Assembly (NCBI GenBank): GCA_038380435.1
Contig: JAWZYU010000034.1
Span: 5,314,704-5,378,703 of the forward strand
Source: Ryuthela nishihirai
Lineage: Eukaryota; Arthropoda; Arachnida; Araneae; Heptathelidae
Reading direction: 5' to 3'
DNA: 64,000 bases
In this document: piece by piece, positions 10,847 through 22,752 of the stretch
Numbering within the stretch: the first letter of the stretch is position 1
Layout of the letters: each line of letters begins with the position of its first letter
Translations under genes and position numbers: made by a program
Notes under the pieces: model-generated
What the model was told of the DNA's origin: nothing
What the model saw: only the letters and a program-made list of their open reading frames with translations
The model's database searches: none

Positions 10847-12390
10847 TATTCAGAAATAAGTTAACTAATAGACTAGGATTTTCAAAAAGAATTATTATAA
10901 AATATATTTAATCTGGTTTCAACTAATATTAAAAAGCAATTGGAAACTATAAATGAAATAATGGAAATGAAATATGTCAAAAATAATTTTGCAGAAATTA
11001 AAGTGAATGGAAATCTATTTATTAAGCTACGAAGAAAACAAAACAAGCTCACTGAATATTTCAAAATGATTATTTTGTTAATATAGCTTCTGACATAATT
11101 TCTAAAATACCAGATTGCCCATACTCATCATCCTGTTCCTTAACAAATGAATCAGCATTCTGTAAAATGAATTCAGTGGTTAAATATTGAATAAACTCGA
11201 CTTTCTTGGTGTTTACTAAATAATCACCACTTTATAAGTCGATTTAATCTTAGAGAAAAAATTGTCTTGAGCCGGGTGGGATATGAACCCATGACCTCCT
11301 GATAACATGTCAGGTGCTTTGGACTACTGAGCTACCAATCGCCGATCAAGATCTCTAATTGATGATATGAACATTCTCAACCTTGGCAGATAATTTTTCA
11401 ATTTTAATAATAAAACAATTTTTCCTCAAAAATTAAATCTACTTACAAAGTGGTGATTATTTTGTATATATATATATAAAGAAAGTAAAGTTTATTCAAT
11501 ATTTAATTTATTGTATACTTGTAAGATATACTTTCCATCTATAAGGCATTTATCTGCTGATTGTGGCTAAGATTGCCTGAGCAGCACCTATATGTGACAT
11601 AATGGAATATGTACTGTAGGTTGAGAATGTTCATATCATCAATTAGAGGAGATTGTTAATGGTGGCTAGTAGCTCAGTGGCCCAGAGTACCTGACATGTT
11701 ATCAGGAGGTCATGGGTTTGTATCCCACCGGCTCAAGAAAATTTTTCCTCTAAAATTAAATCGACTTACAAAGTGGTGATTATTTAGTATAGAATTCAAT
11801 GGTTTTATTACCTGCAAACACATATGAAATTGTAAATATTGTAAAGTCTTTAAAACTGAACAAATCTCCTAGGGAGGACAAAATTTCTGCATATACATTA
11901 AAAAGAGTTTTTTATATATTTGTGATGACTTAGGAAAAATTTCCATTTTCAAAAGACAAATTTATAATATTTTCTCAGTTTTTAAAAGTTCATTAGTTAC
12001 TCCAGTTTTTAAATCAGGAGATGTAACTGATGTAAATAATTATAGACCAATTTCAATTCAAGTTTTATTTTCGAAATTAATAGAAAAAATAGTTTTATAA
12101 AGGTTATATGAATAAAAATAAAATTATTTCTGACTCTCAATTTGGCTTTCAATAAAATATGGGTAGTGAAGATGCTATAACCATGCTGTCAAATATAATT
12201 TATAATGGTCTCAATGAAAGTAAAAAACTTTTAGTATTATTCATCGATATTTCTAAAGCATTTGATTCTTTATCTGTGAATATATTATTAAAGAAAATGG
12301 AAAATATTGAAATAAGAGGTACCCAGTTAAATTGATTTAAGTCATATTTAACAAATAGAACTCAAGTAAAAATCACAATTACTTGAAAGA
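10847..12390 (+). pseudogene. LINE reverse transcriptase, broken
   Basis: Continuation of the jockey/CR1-like LINE after the Tc1 element. Recognisable are a stretch before the SINE (CPYSSSCSLTNESAFCKMNS), TYEIVNIVKSLKLNKSP just after it (11823 on), ISDSQFGF, and the RT motif LFIDISKAFDSL near 12237-12273, followed by FKSYLTNRTQVKI. The later YXDD region is not found, so the 3' part is missing. Multiple stops. Confidence 0.75.
11182..11791. mobile_element. palindromic tRNA-headed SINE, copy 2 (13-bp target duplication)
   Basis: An antisense tRNA-like head (11269-11343) at the left and a sense head (11661-11734) at the right, inside complementary outer arms (AATAATCACCACTTTATAAG and AAAGTGGTGATTATT). 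A second sense-side arm copy lies near 11415-11470, before a TA repeat. Flanking direct repeats are GAATTCAGTGGTT (11169-11181) and GAATTCAATGGTT (11792-11804), 12 of 13 bases identical. Joining the flanks restores LINE protein reading, which shows this is an insertion. Confidence 0.85.
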
Positions 12391-13783
12391 TCAGTATGAT
12401 GCTTGCAATTATTTTCTTACCTACTATTTAAATAATACTTAAGAATACATGCCTTTGTAGGGAAGGATTCACTTATAGGGAAACTGATTTTATGATCACT
12501 TTCATGGCCACTTTAATAAAAAAGAAAAAAATTGCCATAAGAGCAATATAAAATTTCTTTGAAATTACATTTCTGATTGCATTTGGTAACCTTAATCTTG
12601 CATTCTTTGGAAAATTAATACTTTCTAATTTTTCCCCGTTTTTGAAGCCTATCACATGTCAATGTTGATTTGTCAGTCACACCCAATCTTAGTCTTCAGT
12701 AGCATTTTTACAAGGGAGTCGAGAAGTGTATTTTCTTAATTGGAATTCATAAATCTAAAAGTGTCTGCTACAAGATCCAAATTTTAATCTGCATCATGGT
12801 TGCCAAGAACTATTCAAAATAATGAAAAGCATTTCCTGTGATAAGAAGAAAGGTATTTTAGTGCAAGACTGGGATGAATGTAGACCTTGATGATGCAAAT
12901 AATACCTCTAACTTCAAAACTGAGCATCATAGTAAAAAACAGAGAGGACACTGAGAAATCCTTTTTTTTTTTTAAATCTTTTTAGTATTGGCAGTTTTCA
13001 AAGCTCAGGAAAAGTATGAAACAATTGTCAGTGGAATATTTGAATCAGGAAGAACGTTTAGGTAACTGAATCTAAAGTAACACTAATGTAGTTTAGTTCA
13101 TCTTTGCAGTTACATTTCTGTTCTGAAATCAGTTGAGAATAAAATCAATTAGAAAAAAAAATCAAGCAATGACCTTTTATGATATTTTTATTGAAATATT
13201 TCGTTTTGGTTCAAACTCAATTTCTCAGAATTCATGCGAAGAGCTATTAGCTAGTCCACACAATGAATCATTTGAATTGAAGATTTCACTCTCTCTGCAC
13301 ATGTCAACAGAATTCAATAGCAAATATTGCCGAAGTATGAAACAGAGCCAGATCTAAGGAGAGGTATCTTGCTGACAGAAATTTTTAATAAGCAGAATAA
13401 AGGTGAAAAATATTGTAAAAATATGCATATTTTGCAAGAATACTTATAAAAATTCATTCAAAATTTCAGCAGTCTGAGCTTCTAACAGTCATCCCATGTG
13501 CTTCTAACAATCAGGATAGTTTGCATTTATAAACATGCTTGCTTTGTATTTCTTCTATTGGCAGATAGCATTGTAAAAAAGGGGTTTTCCAAGAGTAAAA
13601 CATTTTAAACTAACAAAGCTTTAGATATATTCTTTTATGATGAATTATATGAATTTTTTTGTAATACACAATAATTAAGTTTTGTTTCAGATTAGACAAT
13701 GAGAAACACTTCTCATTCTTTCAATTAACACCCCCCATCCCTCTTTTTTATAGAACATTTTATAATTTTATTATGATTTACAG
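12391..13783. other. probable intron, no feature seen
   Basis: AT-rich DNA with homopolymer A and T runs (for example T12 near 12961). I see no coding or repeat match. It ends in a pyrimidine-containing stretch and TTTACAG, the acceptor of the exon at 13784. Confidence 0.5.
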
Positions 13784-13883
13784 GTGAAATTGATGGTAGA
13801 AAATGTGAAGATTTGGAAACCTTGAAATGGAAACCTGACAGTTTAAGTGATTCTGAAGTTGAACATTACTTGTCTATGGCCAA
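13784..13883 (+). CDS. exon of an ELM2-domain-like protein (first part)
   Basis: A 100-base exon between TTTACAG and a consensus donor, GTGAGT. Its single open frame (2 bases, 32 codons, 2 bases) includes LETLKWKPDSLSDSEVEHYL. It fits the middle of an ELM2 domain, where an L-W-x-P motif precedes a helix; ELM2 proteins (MTA, RERE, MIER, RCOR families) recruit histone deacetylases. The exon ends in phase 2 and joins 39159 in frame. The upstream exon, which should hold the start of ELM2, is not found here. The family is inferred from the pattern; MTA/RERE-like is my best guess. Confidence 0.6.
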
Positions 13884-14215
13884 GTGAGTTGTATTTATGT
13901 TTATAATATTTTTTATGAAAAATATTAAAATATAGCTAATGTAGAATTAAATTTCAGTGGATATCACTGGGTTTATTCATGTACACTTCAATATAAAGGG
14001 AATACTGTAATATTTCAAAATAATTAAAAATGTTGATAAGTGTAACTGAAGAATGCACAGCAGATATGTAAAATCAGTGAATACAACAACCACATGTAAA
14101 TTAATGCTTTGCACATGTGCAGATGCATATCATCTTATTTTAATAAGTGTTCTTGCATCATTGCCATGTCATTTGATATTTGGTTAGCATTCTCTTTGTT
14201 GATTTTCTATTACAC
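13884..14215. other. start of the 25-kb intron
   Basis: The intron begins at the donor GTGAGTTG. This first stretch is plain AT-rich DNA with nothing recognisable. Confidence 0.5.
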
Positions 14216-14334
14216 AATGGAACGTAGGCATCTACCAGAAAGCTTGAGATGGAGGGCAATTAGACAAATTGAAGGAGTGGTCTCGCATTACCAGCAGAAT
14301 TTTGTAAACTCCACCTTTCTGGAGGGAACATAAG
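14216..14334 (+). mobile_element. Tc1-like transposase fragment (N-terminus)
   Basis: Reads MERRHLPESLRWRAIRQIEG followed by SHYQQNF before a stop. The MERRHL...RWRAI opening is typical of one group of Tc1-like transposases just before the helix-turn-helix. Nothing further of the transposase and no inverted ends were found, so it is a small relic within the host intron. Confidence 0.55.
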
Positions 14335-14882
14335 TTGTCTGCCAGTTTTGACAATTATTTTGAGGTTTGGAGCTTGTGTAAGTATAATTTTAATGTGAAA
14401 AAATCTCAAGTTTTTTGTATAATTTTGCACCACACTGGAGCATAGGATATATATCCAGCAAATGTTGGATGTTGTCTGATGTTGAAAGGAAGCAGACTTA
14501 AATTTCTTTTGTTGTGGTTTTTTATTTTTTTTTTTTCTACTAGTTTTTTTTTATGATTGGATGGGAGCCACATGAAACAGCACTAGACTGTGATCTCTAT
14601 TTCTTGTTTTAAAACACTAATTTGATTAAACAGAATGATTTCTTAATGAAGTATTTACATTTTGAAATTTTATATAACTTTGGTGAGCATGAATTATGTC
14701 TAATGATCGAAAGAATGTAGATTGGTTTCCTATAGACTGAAGTGGTTAGTACTTCAGTGTTTTCTTTTTTGTATCCAAATATCTAGGTAGGAAATCATGC
14801 TGTTGTTTTCCTCCTTTTTTGGGAAGAAATTTATTGTAGGATATGTTTCATTGGCACTGTTGGTGAAGCTGTCTAATGGAAA
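14335..14882. other. no recognisable feature (intron)
   Basis: AT-rich intronic DNA with T-rich stretches. No repeats shared with the window were seen. Confidence 0.4.
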
Positions 14883-14893
14883 CTATAAGGGTT

Positions 14894-15135
14894 GATCCAT
14901 AGTAAATACACCAATTACCTGTAGATATATAATTCAATAAATAATTATTTGGAAGAAATTATTACCAATGTTGTGAGATTCGAAACCATGACTCTCCAGA
15001 TACATGCTAAAGAGCTCTATCAACTAAACCAACCATTGGACAATAATTTGTTTCCAGAATGTAACCTGGCATGTATCTGGAGAGTTGTGGGTTGAAATCC
15101 TTCACTGTCGGCAATAATGTTTTCCAAATAATTTT
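14894..15135. mobile_element. small palindromic tRNA-headed SINE (11-bp target duplication)
   Basis: The left half is antisense: on the minus strand it reads GGTTTAGTTGATAGAG (A-box-like), CATGTATCTGGAGAG and GGTTTCGAATCTC (B-box-like). The right half repeats CATGTATCTGGAGAG, GGGTTGAAATCC and the tail TTCCAAATAATTTT in sense, but lacks the A box. CTATAAGGGTT flanks both sides (14883-14893 and 15136-15146). Same architecture as the larger palindromic SINEs, with a different head sequence. Confidence 0.75.
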
Positions 15136-15146
15136 CTATAAGGGTT

Positions 15147-16203
15147 AATTGTTTGATTTCTTAAATCATTTGTTATTGGGAACTAAATTATCATATGCAA
15201 ATTGCTGAAGTTTTTAATATCTTGTCTAAATCTGTGGTGCAGCTTAAAATGAAGAAAAATGTTGGAGAAGTCAAAAAACAGTTGACTTAGATTCAAATAA
15301 ATGTCAAAATTCATCCTGCATTACATGAATGGAAATGTGTTTGTTACCAATAAGCAATTTAATAAGCAATTACTTCCATCTGTGAGATAACCTAAAAGGT
15401 GTTGTCTGCACCAGGGGTATACAAACTTTTTTTAGAGGATAGCACCAAGGCATCCATAGATGGACTTGGTGAGTACCAAGTATTTTTGATGACCTCATCC
15501 AAATGAAAGTAGGATAATGGTAATTAAAATTCTTTTCAATTTTGCTGTTTATTTTGATGACTACCAATTAGCATATTATTTTAGATCACTAATTAAATAG
15601 AAATTATTTAAATATTTTTAAAGATCATTATGGAAATGTGAAATGAAAACAGCATTGTTTTAACAAATTTATCAAATATCAGGGTTTTTTTATAGTGTTT
15701 GCAAGAAATTTTTTAGACTTTTTAGTGCCAAATATAGTTACACTAATAATAGTATCCAGAATTTTGCTTTGTGGTCATACTCATTGGCAGTAATTAAATA
15801 ATGCACTGGAAATCACTCTTAACTACCATGAAAGCACTATGGTGCTTTTGAGTGTTACATATTCTTAGTCTACACCAGTGTAGGAGTAGGGCTCAACAAA
15901 TCCTATGTGCCAGGCCACCATGGCACCTAAATATTTTAGATAATATTGTATTCATTGTAAATATTTGAACTCTCTTAAAGAGTGAATCTTGCAACCGATA
16001 CCTTCAGGTTACGGTGATCAAGGAATAAGTTTCGTCATATATTGCAGAATAAATACATGGCTGTAGTTGAGAAATAATTATGCATTTTGTGCTATTCTGG
16101 TATTTTATTTCAGTATCTATACATTTCATGTGACTGAAATATGTTTGCTGTCCAGAAAACATACATAATTTTGAGTTTCAATGTTTATCAAATCTTTGTT
16201 AAC
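15147..16203. other. no recognised gene (intron)
   Basis: AT-rich. Around 15411 and 15873 there are short stretches resembling hAT ends (CAGGGGTATACAAACTTT; CAGTGTAGGAGTAGGGCTC), but I could not pair them or find 8-bp duplications, so no element is called. Confidence 0.4.
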
Positions 16204-18676
16204 TCTCATCATCGTCATCATCCTCAAGCAGCCATGGGCTACGGAGGTCCAACCAGACCATGCAGTTTAATTCTCCAAGCATATCTGTCCTGAGCTACAT
16301 CTGCTGCATCCAGCCACTGCACACCAATTCTAACAAGGTCCTGTTTGACATTGTCTGCCCACCACATCCTAGGTCTCACCTTCCTTCTGAGACCTCTAGG
16401 CACACTGTTCATAACCCTATTCGCCAATCTATAATTATCCATACGGGCAACATGGCCAAACCAGCGGAGTCTCTCTCTGCACAATATGCTGCTTAAAGGA
16501 GGTTGCAGACTCCTTTGCCTAACCTCATCATTAGTTACAAAGTTGAAACACCTAATGCCCAAGATACTGCGTAAGCATCTGGAATCAAAAGCATCTAGTT
16601 TCCTGTTATCATGTTTACAAAGTGTCCAAGTTTCACTACCATAACTAACCCTAGAAAGAACCAAACTATTATACAGTCTAATTTTAGTCTTTAGGTGTAT
16701 ACGCCTATTTCTCCACAATCTCCATAGATTCTTAAAAGTCCCGGAAGCAATCCCTATTTGTCTGTTAATCTCATGCTACACAGCACCATTATCTGATACC
16801 TAGGTCCCATGATAATTAAACTGTGACACCTGCTCAAGACTGCAACCATTCAGATTAACTGAATCACAGCCTGCCTGACCAATTTTCATAGTTTTCTTTC
16901 TGTTTATAACCAAACCTTCTCTACTACCAGTTTCATCAACAGGTCGAATGAAAGAGTTCATCTCATCAACATTTGCCAAAAGAGCTAAATAATCAGCATA
17001 ATCTAAATCAGAAATTTTCGTATCTCCAGCCCATTTAAGACCAAAATCTTTACCTTGAAGTGAATTTCGCATAACATAATCAATAACCAAGCTAAAGAGA
17101 AAAGGAGACAAAATGCACCCTTGTCGAACACCAGAAGTAACGCTAAACCAATACAAGCCTTACCAACTCTCATACACGACTCAGTGTTATTATAGAGATC
17201 TTTAATTATGTTAACTAACTTGTCAGGTATACCATATGATCTCACAATCAACCACAAATTATGACGATCAACAGAGTCAAAAGCTTTTTTGAAATCAACA
17301 AAGCTAGCAACCAAAGGTTCTGAAACTAAACATTTCTCAAGAATTTGCCTAAGTAAAAATATCTGATCCACACATCCCCTACCACTTCTGAATCCACATT
17401 GCTCATCATGCAATTGACTCAACCAGATTCTTAATTCCATTAAGCACAATCATGGAAAGAACTTTATCTGGAACAGAGAGTAGGATGATACCCCTATAGT
17501 TATCACAAGAACTGCAATCACCTTTTTTGAAAATAGGGATAATAATAGCTCTGGTAAAATCCTTAGGAACCATGCCTTTATCATAAAAGATATTCAAAAT
17601 TTCAGTCATCCAAGTGGTAACCGAAATATTCCCAGCTCTAAGCATTTATGTGGTAATTTCATCTACCCTTGGGGAATTATGAAGTATAAGTTTAGAAATA
17701 GCCAAAATAACTTCAGAGTTTGTTACAGGGCCAACATTAAAGCCACCAATGCATCTATCATCATTGCAAACAATGGGAGAAGAACTAACCACATTGTTTA
17801 GAACATCACTGAAATGCTCAGCCCACCTAGCCATGACAGAATCCTCACCTTCTATAACCTTACCTTGTTTATCCTGCAATTCTTGTATGCCTGTCCGTTT
17901 TCTACCACATGAAACATTAACTATCTGGTACAGCTCTCTGCTGTTGTGCTGTCTAACTGCTTCCTCAGCTTTGTCAGCCAAGCCATCAAGCCAAAGATTC
18001 TTATTAGTAGCTAACAGATCCTTTACACGTTTATTAAGGTCTCTGTAATCCTTTCTATTAGGACTAGTAGGGTACTGATTAAGGACATTCCTGCAGTTCC
18101 TTATATCTGAAATAAGCTCAAGTGCCTTATCACTTAAATAATTCTGCCTCCTCTGCTCCTTTTTTCCTAAAAGAGTACTGTTAGTTTCCAAAAAAGCCTG
18201 TTTAAAACAGCCCCATTCTTCGTCAACATCAGTAGTAAGCAAAACATGACTGTCATAATGACTAAGTAACCTGTCATGGTAAGCTTTAGCTATAACAGGG
18301 TCTTTCAGAGCATCAGTATTAAAGGTAAAATTTTTAACTTTAGCACGACACTTTTTAAGTTTAAATTGCAAGACACTTTTAACAAGGTAATGGTCAGATC
18401 CAATTTCAGCTCCCCTATATGACCTGGTATTCCTAACAGAACTAGCCCATTTGCTGTTAATTAATATATAATCAATCATATTCTTATGCAGCCCATTGGG
18501 TGAAACCCATGTGTACTTATATATGTCACATATTTGTAATATGTCAGGTGTTTGTAATATGTGTTAGTTATTCTGAAACCATTGAGTTTACTTACCTGTA
18601 GGAGACGTTGTCCATTGTCATTGCAACTACTAATACCAAAAGGGCCTATCACCCCTCCCCAAAGGTTAGACTCTAA
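16204..18676 (-). mobile_element. RTE-type LINE copy A, 5'-truncated
   Basis: The minus-strand element ends at 16204 in a short interrupted ATG/ATC repeat preceded by CTCCGTAGCCCATGGCTGC, the 3' end shared by all copies here. It runs up to ~18676, where similarity to copies B and F stops inside the endonuclease domain. 5' truncation is usual for LINEs. Confidence 0.9.
16239..18676 (-). pseudogene. RTE reverse transcriptase/endonuclease pseudogene (copy A)
   Basis: From the 5' side on the minus strand: end of the endonuclease (MIDYILINSKWASS, GSDHYLVKS near 18400), the linker, RT motifs AIIIPIFKKGDCSSCDNYRG, FVDFKKAFDSVDRHN and GVRQGCILSPF, then the active site, then the C-terminal GSETWTLCKHDNRKLDAFDS and WFGHVARMDNYRLANRV. 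The catalytic motif reads YADYLALL instead of YADDLALL, so a metal-binding Asp is lost. At least four frameshifts. Confidence 0.88.
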
Positions 18677-18832
18677 GTGCACAATATATTCTTAAATTTA
18701 TTGGAGTATTTTTTTCCCTGAGAGAAAGGGTCCCAAAACTCCAATAAATTATCAAAGTAAAAATCTATTTCATTCTAACTTAAGAATAGTTTTATAAATT
18801 CAGCTGTGGTACTTTCTACTAGAAAAATACAT
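18677..18832. other. no recognisable feature (intron)
   Basis: Short spacer between RTE copy A and the long inverted repeat. A local CTCCAATAAATT hairpin-like repeat occurs around 18695-18750. Confidence 0.4.
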
Positions 18833-19372
18833 TTAAATTCAAATTAAGTTGAAATCATTAATTTTCTATGATACTGTTATGTGTTTTTAAGCATTTCAAC
18901 AAATGTTCTATGCTATCAAGTATCAAAAGTTATTAAGAAGAAATTTACTTACCACAGAGGATGGGTAGTAAGAGGAACTTCCGGGATGCTTGGGAGTGAC
19001 AAGTTTAATCTTCGACATCCTTGCCAACAACTGAAGTCTCAGTAGAGTTTGAGAAGGCGATGAGGGATGCTGATAATTTATTTGCTTAAAGTTTAGTGAA
19101 GGAAATAACCAATAATGCTTTTGGTAGCACAGAGATCTTAAAAAACTTTGAGTTCCATGATGTATGTTTCATGCCCCCACTTTGGGTGCATTGTCAGGTG
19201 GGAAGTGAGCAGCTTTAGATATTGCATGAGAGACAGTTGGTTGTTGAGTGCAGGAGAAGGGTGGGGTGCCATAAACTGCATTGTCAGTGACTCAGCTCTT
19301 AGGTTTGGAGTGGCTGGCGGATGTGCAGGTGGCCATAATGTGATCTGCATGTGAAAGAGGGTGTGGAACCAT
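18833..19372 (+). repeat. long inverted repeat P1, left arm
   Basis: About 540 bp, the imperfect reverse complement of 24030-24585. Shared landmarks include TGTTCTATGCTATCAAGTAT, TTACTACCCA (as complement), GATGAGGGATGC, CACTTTGGGTGCATTGTCAG and GTGATCTGCATGTG. No long frame in either strand is convincing. Probably a terminal inverted repeat of a DNA element (see 18833-24585). Confidence 0.8.
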
Positions 19373-19446
19373 GGGAACTCTCCAAGATTAGCAAGTCTCA
19401 AGGGAAGCCTCATTTTGTGAATAGATAAAAAAAAATTACTTTGGTT

Positions 19447-19478
19447 TCACACGTGTTGCATTCTTGCAACACGTGTGA
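19447..19478. repeat. perfect hairpin with paired CACGTG motifs
   Basis: 14-bp arms, TCACACGTGTTGCA and TGCAACACGTGTGA, with a 4-base TTCT loop. Each arm holds an ACACGTGT palindrome. It lies between the P1 left arm and RTE copy B. Confidence 0.85.
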
Positions 19479-19574
19479 CATGCAAGCTTCAGTATTAAAG
19501 GTAAATTTTGGGAGCACAACGAGTGGGACTTTTCATCATCATCATCATCATCATCATCCTCAAGCAGCCATGGG

Positions 19575-20255
19575 CTACGGAGGTCCAATCAGACCACGCA
19601 GTTTAATTCTCCAAGCATATCTGTCCTGAGCTACATCTGCTGCATCCGGCCACTGCACACCAATTCTAACAAGGTCCTGTTTGACATTGTCTGCCCACCG
19701 CATCCTAGGTCTCCCCCTCCTTCTGAGGCCTCTAGGAACACTGTTCATAACCCTATTCGCCAATCTATAATTATCCATACGGGCAACATGGCCAAACCAG
19801 CGGAGTCTCTCTCTGCACAATATGCTGCTTAAATGAGGTTGCAGACTTCTTTCCCTAACCTCATCATTAGTTACAAAGTTAAACCACCTAATACCCAAGA
19901 TACTGCGTAAGCATCTAGAATCAAAAGCATCTAGTTTCCTGTTATCATGTTTACACAGTGTCCAAGTTTCACTACCATAACTAACCCTAGAAAGAACCAA
20001 ACTATTATACAGTCTAATTTTAGTCTTTAGGTGTATACGCCTATTTCTCCACAATCTCCATAGATTCTTAAAAGTCCCGGCAGCAATCCCTATTCGTCTG
20101 TTAATCTCATGCCGCACATCACCAGTATCAGTTACATAGCTCCCAAGGTAATTAAACTGTGACACCTGCTCAAGACTGCAACCATTCAGATGAACTGAAT
20201 CACAACCTGCCTGCCCAATTTTCATCACTTTAGTTTTCTCTCTGTTTATAACCAA
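19575..20255 (-). pseudogene. RTE C-terminal region (copy B)
   Basis: 226 codons open, from VINREKTKVMKIGQAGCDS through the thumb and C-terminal region: FNYLGSYVTDTGDVRHEINR, GSETWTLCKHDNRKLDAFDS, RWFGHVARMDNYRLANRV, RGRPRMRWADNVKQDLVRIG, ending GLIGPP just before the tail. This region is conserved in all copies and marks the end of the polyprotein. Confidence 0.88.
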
Positions 20256-20398
20256 ACCTACTCTACTACCAGTCTCATCAACAGCTCGAATGAAAAGTTC
20301 ATCTCATTAACATCATTTGCCAAAAGGGCTAAATCATTAGCATAATCTAAATCAGAAATTTTCGTATCTCCAGCCCATTTAAGGCCAAAATCTTTCCC

Positions 20399-21145
20399 TT
20401 AAAGTGAATTTCGCATAACATAATCAACAACCAAACTAAAGAGAAAAGGAGACAAAATGCACCCTTGTCGAACACCAGACGTAATGCTAAACCAATTGCT
20501 ACAAGACTTACCAACTCTCACACACGACTCAGTGTTATTATAGAGCGCTTTCATTATGTTAACTAACTTGTCTGGTATACCATATGATCTCACAATCAAC
20601 CTCAAATTTTGACGATCAACAGAGTCGAAAGCCTTTTTGAAATCAACAAAGCTAGCAACCAAAGGTTTCTGAAACTCTAAACATTTCTCAAGAATCTGCC
20701 TAAGTGAAAATATCTGATCTACACATCCCCTACCACTTCTAAATCCACATTGCTCATCACGCAATTGCCTGTCAACTAGATTCTTAATTCTATTAAGCAC
20801 AATCATGGAAAGAACTTTACCTGGACCAGAGAGTAGGCTGATACCCCTATAGTTATCACAAGAACTGCGATCACCTTTTTTGAAAATAGGGATAATAATG
20901 GCTCTGGTAAAATCCTTAGGAACCATGCCTTTATCATAAAAGTTATTCAAAATTTCAGTCATCCAAGTGGTAACCGAAACATTCCCAGCTCTGAGCATTT
21001 CTGTAGTAATTTCATCTACCCCTGGGGATTTATGAAGTTTAAGTTTAGAGATAGCCAAAATAACTTCAGATTGTGTTATAGGGCCAACATTAAAGCTGCC
21101 AATGCATCTATCATCATTACAAACAATGGGAGTAGAACTAACCAC
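20399..21145 (-). pseudogene. RTE reverse transcriptase core (copy B)
   Basis: 248 codons with AIIIPIFKKGDRSSCDNYRG, RSGRGCVDQIFSLRQILEK, FVDFKKAFDSVDRQN and GVRQGCILSPFLFSLVVDYV. It ends at a nonsense codon where copies D and F read SLQGK, consistent with a CAA-to-TAA change. A 1-2 base indel in the next ~130 bases also breaks the active-site region. Confidence 0.88.
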
Positions 21146-21495
21146 ATTGTTTAGAACATCACTTTAGACCCCTAGCCCACCTAGCCACCTAGCCATGACA
21201 GAATCCTCACCTTCTATAACCTTACCTTGTTTATCCTTCAATCCTTGTATGCCTGTCCGTTTTCTACCACATAAAACATTAACTATCTGGTACAGCTCTC
21301 TGCTGTTGCGCTGCCTAACTGCTTCCTCAGCTTTGTCAGCCAAACCATCAAGCCAAAGATTCTTATCAGCAGCTAACTGATCCTTTACACGTTTATTAAG
21401 CTCTCTGTAATCCTTTCTATTAGGACTAGTAGGGTACTGATTAAGGACATTCCTGCAGTTCCTTCTTTCTGAAATAAGCTCAAGTGCCTTATCAC

Positions 21496-22752
21496 TTAAA
21501 TAATTCTGCCTCCTCTGTCTTTTTTTCCTAAAAGAGTACTGTTAGTTTCCAAAAAAGCCTGTTTAAAATGGCCCCATTCTTCCTCAACATCAGTATTAAG
21601 CAAACTATGACTGTCATAATGACTAAGTAACCTATCATGGTAAGCTTTAGCTATAACTGGGTCTTTCAGAGCTTCAGTATTAAAGGTAAATTTTTTCACT
21701 TTAGCAGAACACTTTTTAAGTTTAAGTTGCAAGACACTTTTAACAAGGTAATGGTCAGATCCAATTTCAGCTCCCCTATATGCCCTGGTATTTCTAACAG
21801 AACTAGCCCATTTGCTGTTAATTAATATATAATCTATCATATTCCTATGCAGCCCATCAGGTGAAACCCATGTGTATTTATGTATGTCGCGGTGTTTGTA
21901 ATATGTGTTAGTTATTCTGAAATCATTGAGTTTACTTACCTGTAGGAGACGTTGCCCATTGATATTGCAGCTACCAATACCAAAAGGGCCTATCACCCCT
22001 CCCCAAAGATCAGAGTCAGTACCATCTTTGGCATTGAAGTCACCTAAAACAAGGGTAATATCTCCTTTCTTGACAGAATTCAAAATATCCTGAAGTTGTC
22101 CGTAAAACCTATCCTTCTCATCCTCATCAGCATCCTCAGTGGGGGCATAACAGCAGATAACAGTCAAGTCTTTAATGCTTGTCTGAAATTTTGCTGTAAG
22201 AAACCTTTCATTAATGCACTCATATCTTAGAAGAGCATCACTAGCATGCCTGCTTAGCAGCAGACCCACTCCTTGGTGATGCTTTCCATCCTCCCTCCCT
22301 GTAAAGAGAAATTTAAAGTTATTTTTAAGTATCTCACCTTTACCTGTCCATCTGGTCTCTTGCAAGCCCAAAATATCTAGGCTATAGCGCTGGAATTCCT
22401 GCATGAGGACATCAAGAGAATAATTTCTATGTAATGTCCTCACGTTCCACGTTCCTGCAGAGAGAAAATGATTAGTAGGATTTTTAAAGAAATTAGGTTT
22501 ATTGAGATTGGTAGGGCCAACAATATCAAACAGCCCCCTGATCGCAGGCATGGGGCAAAGACCTGTTCCTCCTCTGCTAAAGGCTGAAGTCACCGATGCT
22601 GGTAGGAACATCAGGCACCACCTTTTCAAGTGGACTTTTTCAAGAGCCACATGGCCTGCCTGAGACACATTACTCCAGTTTAGGCTTGACGATGCCCAAC
22701 TAGCTAAGTAAGGTTCAGGTACCTGCGATGGCCTCTGATTAGGATTATCCAC
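21496..22752 (-). pseudogene. RTE endonuclease domain with N-terminal leader (copy B)
   Basis: 418 open codons. After a ~120-residue leader comes an apurinic-type endonuclease with GTWNVRTLHRN, ILGLQETRWTGKG, CCYAPTEDADEDEKDRF, TLVLGDFNAKDG and GSDHYLVKS, the full set of catalytic motifs. It nicks target DNA for target-primed reverse transcription. The frame is lost near 21496 (KKDRGGRII) where other copies continue KKEQRRQNYL. The best EEP frame in the window. Confidence 0.88.

Larger units (their letters stand above)
7386..12390 (+). mobile_element. jockey/CR1-like LINE, split by a Tc1 element and a SINE
   Basis: Non-LTR retrotransposon with recognisable ORF1 (7423-8554), endonuclease (8590-9490) and reverse transcriptase (about 10847-12390). 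A Tc1-like transposon (9494-10844) and a palindromic SINE (11182-11791) have inserted in it. Reading resumes with LINE protein on the far side of each. The 3' end is lost or unrecognisable beyond ~12390. Stops and frameshifts throughout make it inactive. Confidence 0.8.

Noticed and set aside
15411..15900. hAT or MITE candidate from end-like sequences at 15411 and 15873
   Set aside because: The two ends are not convincing inverted repeats and no 8-bp duplication was found.
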